A stretch of 7,770 nucleotides of DNA from positions 1-7,770 of the forward strand of contig JAFASD010000202.1 in the NCBI GenBank assembly GCA_019244945.1. Reading direction: 5' to 3'. Below the pieces are notes generated by a model. It worked only from the letters and a program-made list of their open reading frames with translations. It had not been told where the DNA came from and made no database searches. Every line of letters starts with the position of its first letter. The first letter of the stretch is position 1. The position numbers were made by a program, and so were the translations under genes. The stretch is from Acidobacteriaceae bacterium (GTDB taxonomy: Bacteria; Acidobacteriota; Terriglobia; Bryobacterales; Bryobacteraceae). Positions 1 to 6,706 of the stretch are shown here, piece by piece.

Positions 1-58
1 CATCGTGGCGGGGTACATCTCGATTCCGCTGAGCATCATGTTAGGTCTGGTCAGGTAG
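1..58 (+). CDS. sdhC: C-terminal end of a succinate dehydrogenase cytochrome b / membrane-anchor subunit (partial)
   Basis: Only the last 18 codons are present (frame starting at base 2, stop TAG at 56-58). They encode a hydrophobic tail, IVAGYISIPLSIMLGLVR, that looks like the end of a transmembrane helix closed by a single Arg. The identity comes mainly from context: the next two genes encode SdhA and SdhB of the type usually preceded by a single multi-helix SdhC carrying haem b. The stop codon directly abuts the sdhA ATG, which suggests one transcript and translational coupling. The fragment is too short to prove the family by itself, and the 5' part lies outside the window. Confidence 0.65.
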   Translation, partial: IVAGYISIPLSIMLGLVR

Positions 59-1972
59 ATGGAACTGCAATCGAGGGTTCCCTCGGGTCCCATCGAGCAA
101 TCCTGGGACAAGGCGCGGTTTGAGATGAAGTTGGTCAACCCGGCCAATAAGCGCAGGCACACACTGATTGTGGTCGGGTCTGGTCTGGCCGGCGCTTCCG
201 CGGCGGCTACGCTCGGAGAGCTTGGCTACCACGTAAGCTGCTTCTGTTTCCAGGATTCCCCTCGTCGCGCGCACTCGATTGCGGCACAGGGCGGCATCAA
301 TGCGGCCAAGAACTACCAAAATGATGGCGATAGCGTGTACCGCCTCTTCTATGACACCGTGAAGGGCGGCGACTTCCGAGCGCGCGAAGCCAACGTCTAT
401 AGACTGGCGCAGATCAGCGTAAACATCATCGATCAATGTGTCGCGCAGGGCGTTCCTTTTGCGCGGGAATATGGAGGGACTCTAGCGAATCGTTCGTTTG
501 GCGGCGCGCAGGTTTCCCGGACGTTCTATGCGCGCGGCCAAACGGGGCAGCAGCTTCTTCTCGGCGCATATCAGGCGCTCGAGCGGCAAGTGCAAGCCGG
601 AACTGTGACCATGTATCCGCGAACCGAAATGCTGGACCTGATCGTGATCGACGGTCGCGCTCGCGGAATCGTCACGCGCAATCTGGTGACCGGCGAGGTC
701 GATACGCATCTGGGGGACGCGGTGATTCTCGGCACGGGCGGTTACGGGAACGTCTTTTATTTGTCGACAAACGCGAAAGGCTCGAATGTAACAGCCATCT
801 GGCGCGCTCACAAGCGCGGCGCGCTATTTGCGAATCCGTGTTACACGCAGATTCACCCCACCTGCATTCCGGTTTCGGGCGATTATCAATCCAAGCTGAC
901 CCTGATGAGTGAATCGCTGCGGAACGACGGCCGCATTTGGGTGCCGATGAAAAAAGGCGACAAGCGGACTCCCGACCAGATACCGGAAACAGACCGCGAC
1001 TATTATCTCGAGCGGCGTTACCCGAGCTTCGGAAATCTGGTTCCGCGCGATGTTGCTTCTCGCAACGCGAAATATGTCTGTGATGAAGGACGCGGTGTCG
1101 GAGAAACCGGCCTCGGTGTTTATCTCGATTTTGGGGATGCAATCCGGCGGCTTGGCCGCAAAGCAATTGAAGAGCGCTACGGAAACCTCTTCGATATGTA
1201 CCAGCGCATCACGGATGAAGATCCCTATACGGTTCCGATGCGCATTTATCCTGCGATTCACTACACAATGGGCGGTTTATGGGTGGATTATCACCTGATG
1301 AGCACGATTCCGGGGCTCTTCGTGATCGGGGAAGCGAATTTTTCGGACCACGGCGCAAACCGTCTCGGCGCAAGCGCGCTCATGCAAGGGCTATCGGACG
1401 GCTACTTCATCGTGCCGTATACGGTTGGCGATTATCTCGCGACAAACAAATTGGACAAGGTTGCCGAAACGCATTCCGAAATTCGCAACGCCGTAGCTTG
1501 TGTTCAACAGACCGTTCAAAAACTGCTGGGCATTAATGGCAAGCGCACCGTCGATTCCTTTCATCGGGAACTCGGCAAAATCGTGTGGGAATATTGCGGG
1601 ATGTCGCGCAATGCCCAGGGATTGGAGACCGCAATTGAAGAGATCCGCAGCTTGCGGGAAGAATATTGGCAAAACGTCAAGGTTCCGGGAAGCGGCGATG
1701 ACTTCAATCAGAGCCTGGAGAAAGCGGGCCGCGTCGCTGATTTCTTTGAACTGGCGGAGTTGATGTGCGTGGACGCGCTCGAGCGGAACGAGTCGTGCGG
1801 CGGCCACTTCCGCGAGGAGTATCAAACTGCTGACGGCGAAGCGCAGCGTGACGACGAGGAATTTTCATACGTCGCCGCTTGGGGCTATCGGGGGTACGGT
1901 AATCGCGAAGATCTCTCGAAAGAGCCGCTCGAGTTTCAGTATGTGCATCCCAGCCAGAGGAGCTACAAATAG
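59..1972 (+). CDS. sdhA: Succinate dehydrogenase / fumarate reductase flavoprotein subunit
   Basis: SdhA is the FAD-bearing catalytic subunit that oxidises succinate to fumarate (or the reverse) on the cytoplasmic face of the membrane and passes electrons to SdhB. The 637-residue product has an N-terminal dinucleotide-binding motif, VGSGLAG (39-45). AHSIAAQGGINA (71-82) contains His72, the expected covalent FAD ligand. Active-site segments follow: IHPTCIP with His266, VPRDVAS with Arg330, IHYTMGG with His401, and GANRLGASAL with Arg435. The SdhA C-terminal helical domain comes after these. The length fits the long SdhA type of Bacteroidota, Acidobacteriota and relatives rather than the roughly 590-residue E. 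coli type. The ATG at 59 is chosen because the N-terminal extension up to LVNPANKR is typical of this type; the next Met is residue 23. No strong ribosome binding site precedes it (only AGG at 53-55), so coupling to the upstream gene is likely. All catalytic residues checked are intact. Confidence 0.97.
   Translation: MELQSRVPSGPIEQSWDKARFEMKLVNPANKRRHTLIVVGSGLAGASAAATLGELGYHVSCFCFQDSPRRAHSIAAQGGINAAKNYQNDGDSVYRLFYDTVKGGDFRAREANVYRLAQISVNIIDQCVAQGVPFAREYGGTLANRSFGGAQVSRTFYARGQTGQQLLLGAYQALERQVQAGTVTMYPRTEMLDLIVIDGRARGIVTRNLVTGEVDTHLGDAVILGTGGYGNVFYLSTNAKGSNVTAIWRAHKRGALFANPCYTQIHPTCIPVSGDYQSKLTLMSESLRNDGRIWVPMKKGDKRTPDQIPETDRDYYLERRYPSFGNLVPRDVASRNAKYVCDEGRGVGETGLGVYLDFGDAIRRLGRKAIEERYGNLFDMYQRITDEDPYTVPMRIYPAIHYTMGGLWVDYHLMSTIPGLFVIGEANFSDHGANRLGASALMQGLSDGYFIVPYTVGDYLATNKLDKVAETHSEIRNAVACVQQTVQKLLGINGKRTVDSFHRELGKIVWEYCGMSRNAQGLETAIEEIRSLREEYWQNVKVPGSGDDFNQSLEKAGRVADFFELAELMCVDALERNESCGGHFREEYQTADGEAQRDDEEFSYVAAWGYRGYGNREDLSKEPLEFQYVHPSQRSYK
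1956..1962 (+). promoter_or_regulatory. Ribosome binding site for sdhB (supports the TTG start)
   Basis: AGAGGAG lies inside the last codons of sdhA, 10 nt before the TTG at 1973. It is a good Shine-Dalgarno match. It supports a TTG start for sdhB because the codon immediately before that TTG is the sdhA TAG stop in the same frame, so no upstream start is possible. Confidence 0.75.
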
Positions 1973-2800
1973 TTGCGAATTAAGCTGAAGATCTGGCGTC
2001 AAAAGAGTCGCAACGCGTCCGGCAGATTCGTCAGCTATCCGGTCGAGAACGTGAATCCGGATATGTCTATGCTCGAGTGCCTGGATGTTCTGAATGAGCA
2101 GCTGATCCAGCAGGGCGAAGATCCGGTTGCTTTCGAGCATGACTGCCGTGAAGGGATCTGCGGCTCTTGTGGCTTTATGGTCAACGGCGTGGCTCACGGG
2201 CCGCTTCCGGCGACTACGGTTTGCCAGCTCACGATGCGCCATTTCAACGACGGCAATGAATTGGTTCTGGAACCGTGGCGCGCGCGGGCGTTTCCGCTGA
2301 TTAAGGATCTTGTGGTCGACCGCCGATCATTTGATCGCATCATCGCGGCGGGCGGCTATATCTCAGTGTCGACCGGCAGCGCGCCCGATGGCAATGCGAT
2401 TCCGGTGCCGAAGGAAGCCGCGGACCGCGCGATGGATGCTGCCGCTTGCATCGGGTGTGGCGCGTGCGTGGCTGCATGCCCGAATGCCTCTGCCGCTCTA
2501 TTCACGGGAGCCAAAATGACTCATCTGGGAATTTTGCCGCAAGGGAAGCCGGAGCGTGATGTGCGCGCGATCCGGATGGTTGCCCAGATGAACGAAGAAG
2601 GTTTTGGCGGATGCACCAATATCGGCGAGTGTACCGGCGTTTGTCCAAAGGAAATTCCGCTTGAAGTGATTGCGGCGATGAATCGCGATTATTTCCGCGC
2701 AAGCTGGCGCGAGCGCGACAACGTCGTTACCACAATTCGACCCTTCACGGAATGGAGCACGGGGTCAAAGCTGCAAGTTGATCCGCCCTCGGGCCGCTAA
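1973..2800 (+). CDS. sdhB: Succinate dehydrogenase / fumarate reductase iron-sulfur subunit
   Basis: SdhB carries electrons from the SdhA flavin to quinone through three Fe-S clusters. The 275-residue product has all expected cysteines. The [2Fe-2S] ligands in an N-terminal ferredoxin-like domain are Cys58, Cys63, Cys66 and Cys84 (motif CREGICGSC). The C-terminal ferredoxin domain has CIGCGACVAACP with Cys159, Cys162, Cys165 and Cys169, and then Cys214, Cys220 and Cys224 followed by Pro. By analogy with E. coli SdhB, 159/162/165/224 hold the [4Fe-4S] cluster and 169/214/220 the [3Fe-4S] cluster. The start is TTG, directly after the sdhA TAG with zero spacing and in the same frame; MRIKLKIWRQ matches the usual SdhB N-terminus. 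The TAA stop lies 1 nt from the stop of the convergent mrp gene, and there is no room for a separate terminator. Whether the enzyme runs as a dehydrogenase or a fumarate reductase cannot be told from this sequence. Confidence 0.97.
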   Translation: MRIKLKIWRQKSRNASGRFVSYPVENVNPDMSMLECLDVLNEQLIQQGEDPVAFEHDCREGICGSCGFMVNGVAHGPLPATTVCQLTMRHFNDGNELVLEPWRARAFPLIKDLVVDRRSFDRIIAAGGYISVSTGSAPDGNAIPVPKEAADRAMDAAACIGCGACVAACPNASAALFTGAKMTHLGILPQGKPERDVRAIRMVAQMNEEGFGGCTNIGECTGVCPKEIPLEVIAAMNRDYFRASWRERDNVVTTIRPFTEWSTGSKLQVDPPSGR

Positions 2801-2801
2801 T

Positions 2802-3629
2802 TTAATCCGCAATCGTAATGGTCGGCCGCTGCCGTTGTTTGGTCGCTTCGGCTTTCTCGATGACGGTTTTCGCTAGCTTCTCGAATAACGCAACTTGCTT
2901 GTTCGGCTCCTTCAGCGTGGCGATGGGGCGTCCGGAATCTCCGCCCTCGCGCGTTTTGGGATCGAGCGGGATTTCCGCGAGAAGCGGCACTTTCATCTGT
3001 GCAGCGGTCTTGGCGCCGCCGCCTTTTCCGAAGACGTAAATTTTTTCGCCCCCGTGCTCGAGATAGCTCATGTTTTCGACGATCCCGAGCACTTGCTCGC
3101 GTACCTGTTCGAACATGTGGACAGCTTTGCGCGCGTCCTCGAGGGAAACGTCGGACGGTGTCGTGACAACCACTGCCCCGGTGAGAGGCGTGGTTTGAAT
3201 CAGCGTGAGCTGGACATCGCCAGTGCCGGGCGGAAGATCGATGACCAAATAATCCAGGTTTCCCCACTCAACATTGCGGAGAAATTGCTGCATGACGCTA
3301 TTCAACATGGGCCCGCGCCAAACCAGCGGTTTGTCTCCTGGATTGAGGAAACCCATCGACATGATCCTGACCCCATGCGCTTCGAGCGGTTGAATGCGTT
3401 GGCCGATCGCATTGGGTGTCGCGCGAACACCCATCATGAGGGGCACGTTCGGCCCGTACACATCGGCATCGAGGAGACCCACGGCATTGCCGAGTTTCGC
3501 CAGGCTGATCGCCAGGTTTACAGCAACAGTGCTCTTCCCGACGCCGCCCTTCCCGGAGCCGATCGCAATGATGTTTTGAACTCCGGGGATCGGCAGTTTC
3601 GGCTGTTCGCCCGGCGCGTGAGGACCCAT
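2802..3629 (-). CDS. mrp: Mrp/ApbC/NBP35-family P-loop ATPase, short form without cysteines
   Basis: This is a 275-residue MinD/Mrp-family ATPase; relatives bind and transfer Fe-S clusters. It has a deviant Walker A, GSGKGGVGKST (24-34), with the signature Lys27 and P-loop Lys32. Next come LLDADVYGPN (52-61) and the switch II/Walker B segment DLPPGTGD (131-138). The family block VENMSYL (184-190) and FGKGGG (200-205) follows. Two departures from textbook Mrp are visible. First, the N-terminal MIP18/DUF59 domain is absent: the P-loop begins at residue 24, and an in-frame TAG at 3639-3641 blocks any extension. Second, the protein contains no cysteine, so the CxxC normally found just after ENMS is missing. 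The gene starts 4 nt after the tsaD stop with no clear Shine-Dalgarno, which suggests coupled translation. An Fe-S role is therefore uncertain, whereas ATP binding is clear. Confidence 0.92.
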   Translation of the reverse strand: MGPHAPGEQPKLPIPGVQNIIAIGSGKGGVGKSTVAVNLAISLAKLGNAVGLLDADVYGPNVPLMMGVRATPNAIGQRIQPLEAHGVRIMSMGFLNPGDKPLVWRGPMLNSVMQQFLRNVEWGNLDYLVIDLPPGTGDVQLTLIQTTPLTGAVVVTTPSDVSLEDARKAVHMFEQVREQVLGIVENMSYLEHGGEKIYVFGKGGGAKTAAQMKVPLLAEIPLDPKTREGGDSGRPIATLKEPNKQVALFEKLAKTVIEKAEATKQRQRPTITIAD

Positions 3630-3633
3630 AAGC

Positions 3634-4692
3634 TCAAGCTAGCACCAGGCTGGCTTGCGCTTTCAAACCGAATCCTGCGAATTCCCGCTTCTCGAATTTT
3701 GGAAACGCCGCGGCTGCAATCATCGCGGCATTATCGGTTGCGAGCCGCGCAGACGGGAAATAAAATCTCAGGCCGATCTGCTCTTTCGCAGCGTTTCGAA
3801 GCCCTGCGTTCGATGCCACGCCGCCGCCGACCAAAACCGATTCAGCGCCGATCTGCTCCGCTGATGCCATAGCTCGCCGCAGCAGCTCCTCGATAACCGT
3901 GCGTTGAAAGCTGGCGAGCAGATCGAGGGTGGGCTTCGGAGTAGCGGTTAACCATTCCTCGAGCGTCGGATGCTTCATCTCTTTGCGCCGGGCGATTTCG
4001 GCGGACAAATCGCGCTCTTGAGTCCAGCGCAATACGGCTGTTTTTAAGCCGCTGAAACTGAAATCAAGCTCGTTGCCTTTCATTTTTGCCAGCGTAAATT
4101 TGACTGCTCGCGGATTGCCGTAAGGAGCGAGCCGGTCAATAATTGGACCGCCCGGATATCCAAACCCGAGCAGCTTTGCGACCTTATCGTATGCTTCGCC
4201 GGCAGCATCATCTCTCGTTTTTCCGAGCAGTCGATATTCGCCGATGCGGCGAACCTCAAACAAATGCGTGTGCCCGCCACTGACAATCAGCGCGAGCGCA
4301 GGGAATTGGATGCCCGGGTTTTTGAGCAGTACCGAAATGATGTGGCCTTCCACATGATTGACCGCGATCAGAGGGATTTCGAGAGCAAAGCAGAGCGCCT
4401 TGGCATACGTCACTCCCACCAGCAACGAGCCGACGAGTCCGGGGCCTTCGGTTACCGCAATTGCACTCAAGTCTTCGAGCCGGGCGGCGGCGCCTTCGAG
4501 CGCTTGACGGACGACGGGAACAATGGCCCGCAGATGTTCGCGGGAGGCAAGCTCCGGCACGACGCCGCCGTATTTCGCGTGCGTGTCGAGTTGCGACGCG
4601 ACTACGCTCGAACAGATCCGCGCGCCGTCCTCCACAACCGCCGCCGCCGTTTCATCGCAGGAGCTTTCAATTCCTAAAATAAGGGTTTGCAA
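3634..4692 (-). CDS. tsaD: tRNA N6-adenosine threonylcarbamoyltransferase
   Basis: TsaD transfers the threonylcarbamoyl group from threonylcarbamoyl-AMP to A37 of ANN-decoding tRNAs (t6A), working with TsaB and TsaE, which are not in this window. The 352-residue protein begins with LILGIESSCDET (4-15), the ASKHA fold start. It has the metal-binding NHVEGH (His113, His117), the nucleotide-site motifs VSGGHTH (137-143), FSFSGLKT (211-218) and GGGVASN (289-295), and the final metal ligand Asp320 in ATDNAAM. It is slightly longer than E. coli TsaD because of an insertion around residues 225-257. The start is TTG at 4692: upstream in frame there is no ATG, GTG or TTG before a TAA at 4726-4728, and a later start would remove the conserved GIESSCDET. 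No Shine-Dalgarno precedes it. The start overlaps the divergent queA start by 6 bp. mrp follows 4 nt downstream, probably in the same operon. Confidence 0.95.
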   Translation of the reverse strand: MQTLILGIESSCDETAAAVVEDGARICSSVVASQLDTHAKYGGVVPELASREHLRAIVPVVRQALEGAAARLEDLSAIAVTEGPGLVGSLLVGVTYAKALCFALEIPLIAVNHVEGHIISVLLKNPGIQFPALALIVSGGHTHLFEVRRIGEYRLLGKTRDDAAGEAYDKVAKLLGFGYPGGPIIDRLAPYGNPRAVKFTLAKMKGNELDFSFSGLKTAVLRWTQERDLSAEIARRKEMKHPTLEEWLTATPKPTLDLLASFQRTVIEELLRRAMASAEQIGAESVLVGGGVASNAGLRNAAKEQIGLRFYFPSARLATDNAAMIAAAAFPKFEKREFAGFGLKAQASLVLA

Positions 4693-4711
4693 GTTTCTGA
4701 TTTTTATTATG
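4675..4711. promoter_or_regulatory. AT-rich tsaD/queA start region with possible back-to-back -10 elements
   Basis: The bases around the overlapping tsaD and queA starts are much more AT-rich than their surroundings. On the plus strand TAAAAT (4675-4680) is a fair -10 match, and would start transcripts at about the queA TTG (4687). On the minus strand CATAAT (4711-4706) is a 5/6 -10 match, and would start transcripts a few bases before the tsaD TTG (4692). No convincing -35 boxes were found; the best on the plus strand, TTCATC at 4651-4656, matches 3 of 6. If these are real promoters, both mRNAs would be leaderless or nearly so. This is inference from short motifs. Confidence 0.35.
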
Positions 4712-5709
4712 AGCTTCCAGAGGAGTTAATCGCTCAAGAGCCACTGGAAGAGCGCGCCGCTTCACGCATGCTGGTCGTCTCGCGCGAAAAGCAATCTTTT
4801 CACGACGATGTTTTCGCGAATTTCAGTAAGTACGTTAGTCCCGGCGATTGCCTGGTTGTGAACGACACTCGCGTATTTCCGGCAAGGCTGCATGGGCATC
4901 GCAACAACAGCTCCGGCGCGATAGTCGAAGTTTTTCTAGTTCGCGCAGTCGATCAAGAGGAGATTGTTTGGAACGTTTTGGTGAAACCTGGGAAGCGTGT
5001 CCGTGCCGGCGACCGGATTATTTTCGGCGATCGCTTGGAAGCGGAGGTTTTGTCGCAAGGCGATTTCGGCGAACGCACCTTGCGTTTTTCCGCGAGCGAA
5101 CCGGTGAGTGATTTACTAGAAGAAATCGGCCAGACACCGCTGCCGCCGTATATTCGACGTGCTCCCAGGTCGGCTGATCGGCACCGCTATCAAACTGTCT
5201 TCGCTGAGAAAAGAGGCTCGGTCGCGGCGCCTACCGCTGGTTTGCATTTCACACAAGCGATGCTTGACGCGTGCCAGTCGGCTGGAGCAGAAATCGCGCG
5301 GATCACTTTGCATGTGGGGCTGGGCACCTTCGCTCCACTGCGGAACGAAAATGTCGCTGAGATTCAGTTGCACGAAGAATATTTTGAGATATCGGATTCG
5401 AATGCTCTCAAGATGCGGGGCGCCGGTCGGCTATTTCCGGTGGGCACTACGAGCGTGCGAACTATCGAGACGGCATTGCTTCACGGCGGCCTCAAAGCGA
5501 TGCAAGGCGAAACGAATCTTTTTATCTATCCGGGATTTCATTTTCGCGGCACCGGAGCGATGCTGACCAACTTTCATCTGCCGCAATCAAGCCTTTTGAT
5601 GCTAGTCGCCGCTTTCGCTGGGTGGGAACTCACGCTCCAGGCTTACAGGCATGCAGTCGCGCAGAAATATCGTTTTTTTTCTTACGGCGACTGTATGCTT
5701 ATCGAATAG
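4687..5709 (+). CDS. queA: S-adenosylmethionine:tRNA ribosyltransferase-isomerase (queuosine biosynthesis)
   Basis: QueA transfers and isomerises the ribosyl moiety of S-adenosylmethionine onto preQ1 at position 34 of GUN-anticodon tRNAs, giving epoxyqueuosine. The 340-residue protein is full length and carries the family blocks in order: DFYYELPEELIAQ (5-17), LVVNDTRVFPARL (56-68), TPLPPYI (150-156), YQTVFAEKRGSVAAPTAGL (168-186), HVGLGTFAP (209-217), GTTSVRT (253-259), LFIYPGFHF (278-286), TNFHLPQSSL (294-303) and the terminal YGDCMLI. The start is TTG at 4687. An in-frame TAA at 4675-4677 leaves it as the only start able to include the conserved N-terminus, since the next in-frame ATG is codon 28. 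AAGGG (4681-4685) is only 1 nt away, too close for a normal ribosome binding site. The 3' end overlaps the convergent glycosyltransferase gene by 11 bp. Confidence 0.96.
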   Translation: MQVSDFYYELPEELIAQEPLEERAASRMLVVSREKQSFHDDVFANFSKYVSPGDCLVVNDTRVFPARLHGHRNNSSGAIVEVFLVRAVDQEEIVWNVLVKPGKRVRAGDRIIFGDRLEAEVLSQGDFGERTLRFSASEPVSDLLEEIGQTPLPPYIRRAPRSADRHRYQTVFAEKRGSVAAPTAGLHFTQAMLDACQSAGAEIARITLHVGLGTFAPLRNENVAEIQLHEEYFEISDSNALKMRGAGRLFPVGTTSVRTIETALLHGGLKAMQGETNLFIYPGFHFRGTGAMLTNFHLPQSSLLMLVAAFAGWELTLQAYRHAVAQKYRFFSYGDCMLIE

Positions 5710-6706
5710 CCAAGTACTGCTTATAGGCGTCAACGCCGTCGCCCACATACGATTCGAGCGCGCGATATCCATCCTGAGCGGAGCGTGGATCATACAGGAG
5801 CCGCCGCCCGATCCGGGAGATATCGAGGACATCATCCACATTTGCTTTCCAATCCTGGGGCGCCCAATCAATCGCATCGGACACTACAGAAGCAACGCCT
5901 TCCGCTACGCCATCGGCGGTCACCATGTTGAATGACTCGGTGTAGCTGGGCTGCAGCAGCAAATGCATATGTGCAATGGTCTTCCGGAACTTGGGCCAAG
6001 ATTGCCATGGATTGAACACGAGGTTTACATTGGGCAAACCGCCGAGCATTTCCTTGAGGGCGGCTAATATGCTGTCGCCGCCCGCTTCCGCGCGACCGCC
6101 AGACAACCAGAGTTCGAGAGGAGCGGTGAGATTGCGGCAAATCTCGAGGGCTGCGCCGGCTGCACTCATCAAATTCTTAAGAGGCCGGGTCGCTCCAAAA
6201 ACGCCGATCCGAAGTGTTCCGCCCCGAAAGCCCTGATGCCACAGGGGAGGTCCTTCCAGCCAATACAGATTCGGCAGATAAACACAAGGAGATCCAAACC
6301 CAGCGCGTATCCAATCGCAGAAACGGCGGCTATTTCCCGCCAGATGAACATTGGGTGTGCCGAGTTCGAGATCCATCATTTCGCGCACGAGTTTGATGCC
6401 ATTGCGATCGGCTTGGAGGAAGCCGACATTCGAGTGACAATTCACGACAAACTCGGTATCTGGAAACTCGATGGAAAGCGATTGCATTTCGGCGGCCGGA
6501 ATCCAAGGGGCGGAGATGATCACATCGCGAGCGGGCGCGGCGAGTAATTTTTTTCGAAGATCGCTTGCGCTCAGGATCGGCCAAACTTCGGTCGCGATGC
6601 CCGCGCGCCGGAGCACTTTAGCGGTATTGATGGCTGCAACACCGAGGCCGATGTGGCTGATGTTCCGGTTTGCGGCAAAATTCTTATAAGCAAGGATCAC
6701 GCTCAT
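5699..6706 (-). CDS. GT-B fold glycosyltransferase, GT4-like, acceptor unknown
   Basis: This 335-residue soluble protein has the two-Rossmann plan of GT-B enzymes. The N-terminal acceptor half includes ISHIGLGVAAINTAKVLRRAG (from about residue 16), and the C-terminal donor half starts near LRIGVFGATRPLKN (165-178). The donor half then shows LELWLSGGRAEA (197-208), NVNLVFNPW (226-234) and a GT4-type nucleotide-sugar site from YTESFNMVTADG (255-266) to SVVSDAIDWAP (273-283). The usual E-x7-E pair appears as Glu257 and Asp265, so the second acid is Asp. No signal peptide or membrane segment is evident. It starts at ATG 6706 with an excellent AGGAGG eight bases upstream. It stands alone, with no polysaccharide or sugar-nucleotide genes in the window, so the sugar and acceptor cannot be named. 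Its 3' end overlaps queA, with which it has no obvious functional link. The fold assignment is firm; the exact family is likely but not certain. Confidence 0.85.
   Translation of the reverse strand: MSVILAYKNFAANRNISHIGLGVAAINTAKVLRRAGIATEVWPILSASDLRKKLLAAPARDVIISAPWIPAAEMQSLSIEFPDTEFVVNCHSNVGFLQADRNGIKLVREMMDLELGTPNVHLAGNSRRFCDWIRAGFGSPCVYLPNLYWLEGPPLWHQGFRGGTLRIGVFGATRPLKNLMSAAGAALEICRNLTAPLELWLSGGRAEAGGDSILAALKEMLGGLPNVNLVFNPWQSWPKFRKTIAHMHLLLQPSYTESFNMVTADGVAEGVASVVSDAIDWAPQDWKANVDDVLDISRIGRRLLYDPRSAQDGYRALESYVGDGVDAYKQYLAIR

Noticed and set aside
41..1261. Several open frames of 80-160 codons within sdhA on both strands
   Set aside because: The SdhA protein is continuous and intact over the whole stretch, and the alternative products are Arg/Ser-rich shadows with no family features.
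2895..3872. A long open frame of 325 codons on the plus strand, antisense to mrp and tsaD
   Set aside because: It spans two clearly conserved minus-strand genes, has no recognisable domain, and is the kind of shadow frame expected opposite codon-biased GC-rich genes.
5673..5680. Run of eight T near the queA 3' end as a possible slippage site or terminator
   Set aside because: The queA frame continues to the conserved YGDCMLI tail without a shift, and no GC-rich hairpin precedes the run.
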